Shown here: one piece after another, positions 1 to 7,457 of the stretch
How positions within the stretch are numbered: position 1 is the first letter of the stretch
Layout: every line of letters begins with the position of its first letter
Assembly: GCA_029858965.1 (NCBI GenBank)
Contig: JAOUDZ010000004.1
Coordinates: 1 to 64,000, forward strand
Source of the DNA: Cyclobacteriaceae bacterium
Lineage (GTDB): Bacteria; Bacteroidota; Bacteroidia; Cytophagales; Cyclobacteriaceae
DNA: 64,000 bases
Direction: 5' to 3'
Translations under genes and position numbers: made by a program
The notes under the pieces: model-generated
Databases searched by the model: none
What the model was told of the DNA's origin: nothing
The model's input: only the letters and a program-made list of their open reading frames with translations

Positions 1-76
1 AAGGGTAATAGCCAAGAACCATTGACTTGCCCTAACGGTGAAAGCCGATTTTATGTCGGCGCATTACCAGGAGCAA

Positions 77-1621
77 TTACAATTCGGTAGGCACTATTGG
101 ATTGGCCACTTTGCCGTTTAAGGGAGTCGTCTTGACGAACGATTTAGCAAGGACTTGCATATCATCACCGGGAACTAACGGCATACCGGGTTCACTGTTG
201 AATCGTTTTGTCAGGTACTTATGAATGGAAGCGGCTGCTTTTTTTGCTTGCCCCATGGCCAGGATCACTGTCGATCCTCCTGTTATAGCATCGCCAGCAG
301 CAAATACGCCTTCCTTGCTGGTTTGGCAAGTGTCGTTGTCAACGGTTATGACACCCCATTTGTTGGTGCGGATTTCTGAATCTGTTGATGGAATGATAGG
401 GTTAACGCTGCAGCCCAAAGACATAACCACGGTGTCGCAATCTTCGACAAAGAATTCTCCCGTAGGAATTGGCTTTCGGCGGCCGGTTTCATCCTGTTCA
501 GAAAGCGTCATCTTTTCGCACTTGATTTGTCTTACGAAATTATCATCATCCACAATGAATTCAACGGGGTTGGAGAGCCAACGCCATTTCATATCCTCCT
601 GCTCGGCATGTTTGAGTTCCTCCGACCGGGCCGGTGCTTCTGCGTGCGACCTTCTGTAGTAGCACGTTGCTTCTGCGCCTAAGCGCTTGGCAGTTCTCAA
701 TACATCCATGGCCGTATTTCCGGCACCAATAACGGCCACTTTCTTGCCCGAATAAATGGGTGTACTGTATTGTGGGAAATGATTCGCTTCCATGAGATAA
801 ATGCGGGTAAGGTATTCGTTAGCGGAATACACTCCATTTGCATTTGACCCCGGCACTGCGAGCATCCGAGGTAGTCCTGCACCAGTTCCAATCATGACCG
901 CATCAAATCCTTCGCGTTGCAGCAAATCATCAAGTGAAAGCACCTTTCCGATCACCATATTGTACACAAAGTGCACACCTAATCGGGTTAGGAAGCGTAT
1001 GTCTTCGTCAACTATTCTTAGGGGCAGCCGAAAGCGAGGGATACCGTACACCATTACGCCGCCCGCCCGATGGAAGGCTTCAAATACCACTACTTCATGA
1101 CCTCGTATAACCAGCTCATAGGCTGCTGAAAGTCCAGCGGGACCGGAACCTATAATTGCCACTCTTTTTCCAGTAGGCTCCTGCACCGAAGGGATTTCAA
1201 GCAGGCCATTTGCCCTTTCAAAGTCGGCCGCGTAGCGCTCAAGGTTACCAATTCCTACAGGAATGTTTTTACGGCCTACCATACATACTGCTTGGCACTG
1301 TTTGTCCTGTGGGCAAACTCTTCCACAGACTGCAGGCAGGAAATTCGTCTCCCTGATTTTTTTCGCAGCTGCTCCAGGGTCACCCTGCTCAATCAGTCGT
1401 ATAAAACCTGGAATATCAATTCCCACCGGGCACGCCGCAACACAGTCTGGTTTCCTGCATTGGAGGCAACGCAACGCTTCGTTTACTGCTTGCTCATCAG
1501 AATACCCAACAGGTACTTCGTCAAAATTATTGATCCTGGATTGAGCAGGTTGCAAGGGCATCTCCTGGTATGGAAGCTTTGACCTTTCACTTTTATTCAA
1601 TTTCAATGGTTGGGGTATCAT
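77..1621 (-). CDS. NfnB/GltD-like NADPH-dependent Fe-S flavoprotein
   Basis: FAD/NADPH oxidoreductase of the glutamate synthase small subunit / NfnB family, about 514 residues. The N-terminal third holds the Fe-S domain (CLQCRKPDCVAACP, then CGRVCPQDKQCQAVC). It is followed by an FAD Rossmann motif (IIGSGPAGLSAAYE), a second nucleotide site (VIGAGNTAMDVLR) and the C-terminal FAD motif GVFAAGDAITGG. A TTG at 1636 is in frame, but ATG 1621 is preferred because GAGGAG lies about 8 bases upstream, unusual for this phylum, and overlaps the stop of the upstream gene. The partner gene just upstream encodes an NfnA-like subunit and no large glutamate synthase subunit is present. The pair is therefore more likely an NADH-dependent ferredoxin:NADP oxidoreductase (electron bifurcation) than glutamate synthase. 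The function is inferred from family and context. Confidence 0.88.
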   Translation of the reverse strand: MIPQPLKLNKSERSKLPYQEMPLQPAQSRINNFDEVPVGYSDEQAVNEALRCLQCRKPDCVAACPVGIDIPGFIRLIEQGDPGAAAKKIRETNFLPAVCGRVCPQDKQCQAVCMVGRKNIPVGIGNLERYAADFERANGLLEIPSVQEPTGKRVAIIGSGPAGLSAAYELVIRGHEVVVFEAFHRAGGVMVYGIPRFRLPLRIVDEDIRFLTRLGVHFVYNMVIGKVLSLDDLLQREGFDAVMIGTGAGLPRMLAVPGSNANGVYSANEYLTRIYLMEANHFPQYSTPIYSGKKVAVIGAGNTAMDVLRTAKRLGAEATCYYRRSHAEAPARSEELKHAEQEDMKWRWLSNPVEFIVDDDNFVRQIKCEKMTLSEQDETGRRKPIPTGEFFVEDCDTVVMSLGCSVNPIIPSTDSEIRTNKWGVITVDNDTCQTSKEGVFAAGDAITGGSTVILAMGQAKKAAASIHKYLTKRFNSEPGMPLVPGDDMQVLAKSFVKTTPLNGKVANPIVPTEL

Positions 1622-1632
1622 GGCTACGCTCC

Positions 1633-3270
1633 TCAAATTTTCATGCTGGCCAGCGCCAGCTTCTCTTGCTTGACAAACATTTTTTGACGCTTCATTAGAT
1701 TGTCAAAGTCTACTTTGTGTCCATCAAAATCTGGTCCATGGAAGCAAGCAAACTTTGTCTCCCCGCCAACAGTCACTCTGCAAGCTCCGCACATTCCTGT
1801 TCCATCCACCATCACGGCATTAAGTGAAACATATGTTGGTATAATTGCTGAGCGGGTCATCTCACTTACGGCTTTCATCATCGGCACCGGACCGATTGCG
1901 AGGACATGGATAATTGGCTCGTGTTGTAGGATTTCTTGCAAAGCTTCCGTAACAAAACCCCGGAGCCCCTTTGAACCGTCGTTGGTGGTAACCACGACCT
2001 CATCGCAGACCTGGCTTAACGCGTCTACCATAATAAGGCTGTCTGCACTCCGCGCGCCAACGATGCCAATTACTTTGTTTCCGAGGGCTTTAAGATCCTT
2101 TGCGGTGGGAATTATCGCCCCTGTACCGTAGCCGCCGCCGATAACGACACAGGTACCAATGGAAGTCGGAAGTGTGGATCGCTCTCCCAGAGGACCCACA
2201 ATATCTTGAAGACTATCGCCTGGCTCCATAGCATTGAGTTCTGTGGTTGTTTTTCCCACGGCAGAAATAATAATGTCAATTGTGCCTTGCTCGCGATTCC
2301 AGGCACATACCGAGAGCGGTATTCGCTCGCTGTAAATATGGGGCCGGATAATGACGAACTGACCTGCTTCGATTTTATGGGCAATCAACGGGACTTCAAT
2401 GGTGAAGTGGTATGTTGCTGGGCAGAGAAGCCGCTTGGCGAGAATCTTGTTGTGTTGTTTGTACACCTTCACTGAAAGATATCCCTGCCTAAAGTAGGGC
2501 AGGTAGTCTTCTGTTTCACGCCGAACGATAAAAGCCCTGTCCCAATTATGATTTTCGTCTTTGCCAGTTATGGCCAAAAATGCTTTGCACAACTTCTTTT
2601 CCTGGGCATCAGTTAATAGTCCTTTACGCAACATCTTCCCCAAACACCGGGCAGCATTTTTTCGAACAAGCACCTGGGCAGATGACAAGAAACGAAAAGC
2701 GGACTCAAACATGCTTGACCTCAACGCTTCGTCGAAAGAAGGCGCAGGCAGTAGTTGCGTTAATCTGCCAACTGTAAACAACGACATTGCTGTAACCTGG
2801 TGATTGTGGTGTGTAGCAAGCCCGAGAATAATCGGAACTGCTTTTGCTGCTTCAGGAATCTTGAAATAAGAAAGTACCTGAATGAGATTAATAAGGTCGT
2901 GGTCCCGGTCTTGATAGTCCGCAAGCTTCGGTAGTATGTACGCAAGTCCCTCATGCCCGCTTCGGGCCAGGGTTTTCCCGAAGTAAACCGCTGTATCGCT
3001 GTCTGCCTCATGAACTGAGTCAAACAGAAAGGGTATCATTTCCGGGCCGAATTTGGCAATTCTTTTTTCAACGCGCACCGCCAGTTTTGGCATGAGCGTA
3101 GACCCCGTATGATGGGCGTGGAAGAAAACTTTAGCGAGGGCTTGGGCCAGGTTTAATTTTTCATCAAAGGTCAGCTCGCTTAAGCCCTTCACCGTGTCCA
3201 CGGCTTGCGCGACTGACGGAGCAGAGCCTGTATCCAGGTTTTGAATAATTTGGTTTACCCTGTCAGTCAT
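1633..3270 (-). CDS. NfnA-like FAD/2Fe-2S oxidoreductase with HEAT-like N-terminal extension
   Basis: Protein of about 545 residues. The last ~275 residues match the ferredoxin-NADP reductase-like subunit of NfnAB / dihydroorotate dehydrogenase electron-transfer type: an FAD barrel around SERIPLSVCAW, an NAD-binding segment VVIGGGYGTGAIIP, and a C-terminal 2Fe-2S site GTGMCGACRV plus FACFHGP. The first ~265 residues are alpha-helical with HEAT-like repeats (for example VRKNAARCLGKMLRKG) and are not part of the usual ~280-residue NfnA. The longer frame begins with TTG at 3291; ATG 3270 is the likelier start. It is first in a two-gene operon with the NfnB-like gene. A TGATTAAGATCA palindrome-like site lies about 70 bases upstream. 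What the HEAT-like part binds is unknown; a partner protein or membrane docking is possible. Confidence 0.85.
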   Translation of the reverse strand: MTDRVNQIIQNLDTGSAPSVAQAVDTVKGLSELTFDEKLNLAQALAKVFFHAHHTGSTLMPKLAVRVEKRIAKFGPEMIPFLFDSVHEADSDTAVYFGKTLARSGHEGLAYILPKLADYQDRDHDLINLIQVLSYFKIPEAAKAVPIILGLATHHNHQVTAMSLFTVGRLTQLLPAPSFDEALRSSMFESAFRFLSSAQVLVRKNAARCLGKMLRKGLLTDAQEKKLCKAFLAITGKDENHNWDRAFIVRRETEDYLPYFRQGYLSVKVYKQHNKILAKRLLCPATYHFTIEVPLIAHKIEAGQFVIIRPHIYSERIPLSVCAWNREQGTIDIIISAVGKTTTELNAMEPGDSLQDIVGPLGERSTLPTSIGTCVVIGGGYGTGAIIPTAKDLKALGNKVIGIVGARSADSLIMVDALSQVCDEVVVTTNDGSKGLRGFVTEALQEILQHEPIIHVLAIGPVPMMKAVSEMTRSAIIPTYVSLNAVMVDGTGMCGACRVTVGGETKFACFHGPDFDGHKVDFDNLMKRQKMFVKQEKLALASMKI

Positions 3271-3338
3271 TTTTGCATTTTGTTGTACCAATGGACAATT
3301 GACGCATTCTATTTACCAAGAAAGGGATGGACAAGGAA

Positions 3339-3350
3339 TGATTAAGATCA
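3339..3350. promoter_or_regulatory. CRP/FNR-like palindromic site upstream of nfnAB-like operon
   Basis: TGATTAAGATCA is an inverted repeat (TGAT...ATCA). In reverse complement it is TGATCTTAATCA, which differs by one base from TGACCTTAATCA found upstream of the thioredoxin gene at 39379. Position about 70 bases upstream of ATG 3270 suits a regulator site. The regulator is not identified in this window. Confidence 0.35.
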
Positions 3351-3566
3351 GGTTTTTTCCTTGCTTTTATCATCTTTGATAATTGCCACCAGGGAAACAA
3401 GCCTTTTGGCGGTGACGTTGGCAGGAGGCACCGGTAAGCACTCTTACAATATGTTTGTAAATGCCTGGCCGCGAAATATGAATGAAGCCCAAATGACATC
3501 AAAGCCTGCATCACCACGAAACGCTTCGTCAATGTGCCAGAAACATGCAACAGTGTTTGGTATTGA

Positions 3567-4190
3567 TTAACTCCTTTTGCGCTGATAGATTAGCACGATC
3601 ATCGAACACGTGAAAGAGAATCCAATCATGCCGGTAACGACAATCATGAGCCAGCGTTGGGTAAAAGTATCGATGATTACAGATTTCGGATCTTCACGAT
3701 TAACGTAAAGCACCAGGGTATCACCCACCGAAAACTCAGGCGTATCGGAATAGACCGGTGCGGCTAAGGAATGTTCCTCCCCGTTCATATCGTAAGCTAT
3801 AATGGGCGTATATGTGGTCGCCTCATCGTAGGCAACATGAGGTTCCAGTTCTACCACGGTCCCGATAACCTTCTCGCTGTGTTCAATTTGATAATTCGTA
3901 TAAACAAACACACCAATGGCCGCTAGCAATATGGGAATACCGATAAAGCCCATAACGAATGCTAGAATCCTAAAGAATCCCTTTTTATAACCGATGGCGC
4001 GGCCAAAAACACTTCTTATTAAACGGGCCGGATTAAGGGATTCGCGCAACGCCAGGACTAGCAATTTTTCAGCTTCCGCCGGGGATACATCATATTTTTC
4101 CTGCAACAATAGGATGGCTTTATCCTTTTGTCCTGAAAAGACCAAATCTCTTAGTTCTTCCTTTATTTCACTAAGGTCATTCACTGGCAA
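3567..4190 (-). CDS. DUF3592-like two-TM membrane protein
   Basis: Protein of 207 residues. A soluble N-terminal helical part (about 1-65) is followed by a first membrane segment (ILAFVMGFIGIPILLAAIGV), a beta-rich extracytoplasmic domain of ~75 residues and a second membrane segment near the C-terminus, ending in a basic tail QRKRS. The extracytoplasmic part with YTPIIAYDMNGEE and FSVGDTLVLYVNREDP is typical of the DUF3592 family, whose function is unknown. It is a single gene, with the nfnAB-like operon 297 bases downstream on the same strand. Confidence 0.75.
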   Translation of the reverse strand: MPVNDLSEIKEELRDLVFSGQKDKAILLLQEKYDVSPAEAEKLLVLALRESLNPARLIRSVFGRAIGYKKGFFRILAFVMGFIGIPILLAAIGVFVYTNYQIEHSEKVIGTVVELEPHVAYDEATTYTPIIAYDMNGEEHSLAAPVYSDTPEFSVGDTLVLYVNREDPKSVIIDTFTQRWLMIVVTGMIGFSFTCSMIVLIYQRKRS

Positions 4191-4327
4191 CGAACTTTGA
4201 ACTAATTTAAGAAAAAATAAACGTCATCAGGGGGTGGCCTTTTCGTTTAATAGGCAAGGAAATCCAAATGCTAGCAGCAGTCTGGTCACGATCATAATCT
4301 GGCATGCTGGAAGGGTAACACGGGCCG

Positions 4328-4510
4328 TTATTGGGGGATTAACTCTCGCTCGAAATAGGCAATGGGGTTCTGCGCTGGATCATCAAGAACGGCACAATAG
4401 TAAATGCGCTGATAATACTTTGTTATCGTCAGTCTTACTTCAGGATGCAATTTTGCAGACAGGTTAGTACCTACTTTGAAGATATTGTCTGTATTTGTTC
4501 GATAGCTCAC
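4328..4510 (-). CDS. small hypothetical protein
   Basis: A 60-residue protein ending with the acidic, aromatic run YCAVLDDPAQNPIAYFEREL. The composition looks protein-like and it fills a gap between two genes on the same strand. I recognise no domain. It has no signal peptide or membrane segment, so it is probably cytoplasmic. Confidence 0.45.
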   Translation of the reverse strand: MSYRTNTDNIFKVGTNLSAKLHPEVRLTITKYYQRIYYCAVLDDPAQNPIAYFERELIPQ

Positions 4511-4598
4511 TACGATTTTATTTATGCAGATGCCAGATCAACACCGTGTTCGATGGAAATCAACTGAGAAAGTTTGAAAAGGTTAACAACCTTTAGGA

Positions 4599-4784
4599 TC
4601 AATAACGCTGCAAATCAGCCAGTAGTGACTCCAATTCAACCCTGGATTTATTTAGCTTAAATCCAAGCTTTTCCAGCATACTCTCACGGTCTTCCTGCTC
4701 CAGTGCAAAGTCTTCATCGCTTAGGATTGGAAATATCCTTTTAAGCAGTGCTTTTTGTTCTCGCCAGCTTCTTATAATGTCCAT
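4599..4784 (-). CDS. CsbD-like small protein
   Basis: About 61 residues, all helical, starting MDIIRSWREQKALLKR and ending LESLLADLQRY. The spacing of W, K, LK, F, L-D-D and the second helix resembles the CsbD general-stress family, but similarity is only suggestive. An in-frame ATG exists at 4793, but the promoter-like element TACCTTTG at 4791-4798 overlaps it. ATG 4784, six bases after the element, is therefore preferred and would give an almost leaderless message. Confidence 0.55.
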   Translation of the reverse strand: MDIIRSWREQKALLKRIFPILSDEDFALEQEDRESMLEKLGFKLNKSRVELESLLADLQRY

Positions 4785-4790
4785 TGCACA

Positions 4791-4798
4791 CAAAGGTA
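4791..4798 (-). promoter_or_regulatory. Bacteroidota -7 element TACCTTTG
   Basis: A perfect match to TAnnTTTG on the minus strand, six bases before ATG 4784. The -33 region is weak. Confidence 0.5.
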
Positions 4799-4909
4799 GT
4801 CATAAAGCATCAATATTCTGCTAATATTGACGCTCCTTATAAAAAACAGATTGTTATGCAATTTAACGGTACCTTTCAACCTACTCATATACTTTAGGGA
4901 TAGATTTCT

Positions 4910-6376
4910 ATGCGTGTTCCAGTAGCCCGAAAAAACATAAAGTTCACACCTGATTCTAGCAGAGTGGTTGCCCGTTATTTTATGAACGGGGATGAACGTA
5001 CAAAGAACATGGTAAGCCGGATAATGGCGCTGGATGAAAAACAAGTTGCCCTCACCCTGGAGCATACCCTGCGCGAGTTTGCGAGCCGTCATCGCAATAT
5101 TTCGCGTGTTTTTTTTAAACATTGCGCCAATATTGAGGGAATTATTGAGAGCATGCAAATCAACTATGCTGGCTTATCCGATGAACGGAAACTGCTCATT
5201 GGTTCGTACTGTACGATGGAATATTCTATTGAATCGGCAGCCTTCTTCAACCCATCCATTGTCGAGGATTTTGACCAGCATTATCTGGAGAAAGGGGAGA
5301 AGAGAATCATCATTTCGTTCCGGGCTACCGGAGAAGGACACATATCCTCCATCGTTTTTAGACGAGGAGTCCTGGATAAGCATAATGATCTCCATGTTAC
5401 AAAACCGGGTGATTATGTTGACAAGGCAGAGATTACACACAAAAAGTTATACAACAAGAAACGATTTGTTAGAAAACTGGAAGAAATGGAAATTCCCGAT
5501 AAATATTCTACGAGTATTATGGAGGATCTCCCGGAAAAGTTTGAGTACTACATGCTAAAAAATTCCGTTGGAAAAGTTTTGAGTGAAAATAATATCAGTG
5601 CCGAAAGAAGAATTGCCCTGGAGCAGGTAACCTGGCTGGCGGATTCGTTTTATGACATTCAGTTTCATCACGATGCTGACATCACAGAGCGTGTTATGTT
5701 TCCGGTTTCTGATTCTGAAAGTCGGGGTATAGAGGATGCTCGTTTTGTGCGTTTTATGGATGATGACAAGACAGAAAAAATATATGCTACCTATACAGCT
5801 TTTAACGGACAAACTATTCTCCCAAAATTACTGTCAACGGAAGATTTTTATACTTTCCGTGTGATGCCACTGCACGGAACCGGGGCACAAAACAAGAATC
5901 TTGCGATGTTTCCAAGAAAAATTAAGGGGAAGTACGCGATGCTGGCAAGAATCGATGGCGTAAATAACTATTTGATGTATTCAGACAGAACAACCGTGTG
6001 GAATAACCCGGTTATGATCCAGGAACCACGCTTTCCCTGGGAATTTACGCAAATTGGTAATTGCGGTTCGCCACTCTGGACTGAAGAAGGTTGGCTGGTA
6101 ATTTCGCACGGTGTAGGACCCATGCGACGGTATTGCCTTGGCGCTTCGCTGTTTGATCTTGATGATCCTTCAAAAGAAATAGGCAGGCTTGACGAACCCT
6201 TGTTATCACCTCGCGAAGATGAACGGGAGGGTTACGTCCCCAACGTAGTATATTCATGCGGATCGATTATACACAACAACAGCCTCATATTGCCATATGC
6301 GGTATCAGATTATTCATCTACCTACGGCGTGGTGGATATGGCTGAACTAATTGATGTGCTGAAAAAAAGTAAATAG
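4910..6376 (+). CDS. GH130 family glycoside phosphorylase
   Basis: Protein of 488 residues with no signal peptide, so cytoplasmic. It carries GH130 hallmarks: GIEDARFVRF with the presumed catalytic Asp, NKNLAMFPRKIKGKYAMLAR, GNCGSPLWTEEGW, and a C-terminal DEREGYVPNVVYSCG segment. GH130 enzymes phosphorolyse (some hydrolyse) beta-mannosides, releasing mannose 1-phosphate. The N-terminal ~160-residue helical extension marks the longer type. Two GT4 genes lie immediately downstream on the opposite strand, which suggests that this enzyme degrades a beta-mannoside they make. The substrate linkage (beta-1,2 is likely) is inferred, not shown. Confidence 0.88.
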   Translation: MRVPVARKNIKFTPDSSRVVARYFMNGDERTKNMVSRIMALDEKQVALTLEHTLREFASRHRNISRVFFKHCANIEGIIESMQINYAGLSDERKLLIGSYCTMEYSIESAAFFNPSIVEDFDQHYLEKGEKRIIISFRATGEGHISSIVFRRGVLDKHNDLHVTKPGDYVDKAEITHKKLYNKKRFVRKLEEMEIPDKYSTSIMEDLPEKFEYYMLKNSVGKVLSENNISAERRIALEQVTWLADSFYDIQFHHDADITERVMFPVSDSESRGIEDARFVRFMDDDKTEKIYATYTAFNGQTILPKLLSTEDFYTFRVMPLHGTGAQNKNLAMFPRKIKGKYAMLARIDGVNNYLMYSDRTTVWNNPVMIQEPRFPWEFTQIGNCGSPLWTEEGWLVISHGVGPMRRYCLGASLFDLDDPSKEIGRLDEPLLSPREDEREGYVPNVVYSCGSIIHNNSLILPYAVSDYSSTYGVVDMAELIDVLKKSK

Positions 6377-6410
6377 ATCCTTCAAGTCCCCGGACGAAAT
6401 AAATTTCTGC

Positions 6411-7421
6411 CTACTGCTGTATGACCATCGTGTAGGCATTGATGTACTCATCAATCATGCGTCCCATACTAAACTTGCGAATGGCATGTTCACGGCAACT
6501 GCGCGGATCTATATGCTTCAGTTTTGCCAAAGCCGCTACGGCTTCTTCGATTGTATTAGCCAAATATCCGGTACTTCCATCCACGATAAGTTCTGGCATG
6601 CTCCCCCGGGCGAAGGCCACAACAGGCGTTCCACACATCATAGCCTCCACCACACTCAAGCCAAAAGGTTCCTCAAAATATATCGGATGCAAGAGTGCCT
6701 TGGCATGGCTCAGGAGTTCATTTCGCATTGCTGGATCGGCGTTGCCTACATACGTTACACGATTGTTATCTATATGCGGTTTGATCTTCGTATTAAAATA
6801 ATCCTCATCCTGAATAAGTCCGGCAATTTTTAATGGATACCCGGCCTTACGGGCTATGTCTATCGCGGCATCGGCGCCTTTGTCAGGATGTATTCTGCCA
6901 AAATACAGCAGGCAGTTACCCTTTTCCTCGCGGAACGGAAAATTGTCTGGGTCTATTCCGTGGTAAATCGTTTGTAAATATTCAAGTTCGGGATGTCGGT
7001 CGGCATTTGAAATAGAGATGAAGGCTCCGGACTTGTTATACTTTTTATATACTGGAATTATTTGCGGGGAAGAGAACCCGTGGATGGTGGTAATCATTGG
7101 CGTGGCAATGAGGCGGGAGTAAGTCAGCGGAAGAAAATCAAAGTTATTGTGAATGATGTCGTATTGATCTGCCTTTTCCATTAAGTGACTAATGTGCAGG
7201 CATTCCCATACCTTTGGATCAAGATCAGCATTTTCTGCATACGGTGCTTTGCATACAGATTCAAGTTTTCCGTTCGTTAGGGAATCGCCGGTGGCAAAAA
7301 GAGTGACGTCGATACCCTTTCCTACCAACCCCTCCGCAATACTGGAAGCAACCTGTTCCCATGGACCGTACTTTCGGGGAGGCGTTCTCCATGCAATGGA
7401 AGAGAGTATCGCTACTTTCAT
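6411..7421 (-). CDS. GT4 family glycosyltransferase
   Basis: Protein of 336 residues with the two-Rossmann GT-B fold of GT4. The N-terminal acceptor domain begins MKVAILSSIAWRTPPRKYGP. The donor-binding C-terminal domain shows LLYFGRIHPDKGAD and the EX7E-type nucleotide-sugar motif EEPFGLSVVEAMMCGTPVVA. It lacks membrane segments and is predicted cytoplasmic. It sits 36 bases downstream of a larger GT4 gene on the same strand and converges on the GH130 gene, so the three are probably one glycan module. The donor is likely GDP-mannose by context only. Confidence 0.87.
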   Translation of the reverse strand: MKVAILSSIAWRTPPRKYGPWEQVASSIAEGLVGKGIDVTLFATGDSLTNGKLESVCKAPYAENADLDPKVWECLHISHLMEKADQYDIIHNNFDFLPLTYSRLIATPMITTIHGFSSPQIIPVYKKYNKSGAFISISNADRHPELEYLQTIYHGIDPDNFPFREEKGNCLLYFGRIHPDKGADAAIDIARKAGYPLKIAGLIQDEDYFNTKIKPHIDNNRVTYVGNADPAMRNELLSHAKALLHPIYFEEPFGLSVVEAMMCGTPVVAFARGSMPELIVDGSTGYLANTIEEAVAALAKLKHIDPRSCREHAIRKFSMGRMIDEYINAYTMVIQQ

Positions 7422-7457
7422 GCTATCGGCGCTTGATAAATAGCCTCACCTGGATTC

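Noticed and set aside
77-1621. glutamate synthase small subunit (gltD)
   Set aside because: No large subunit is adjacent and the partner is an NfnA-type subunit; NfnB is a better fit.
3263-3550. 95-residue ORF upstream of the NfnA-like gene
   Set aside because: Overlaps the NfnA-like start and has no protein-like character.
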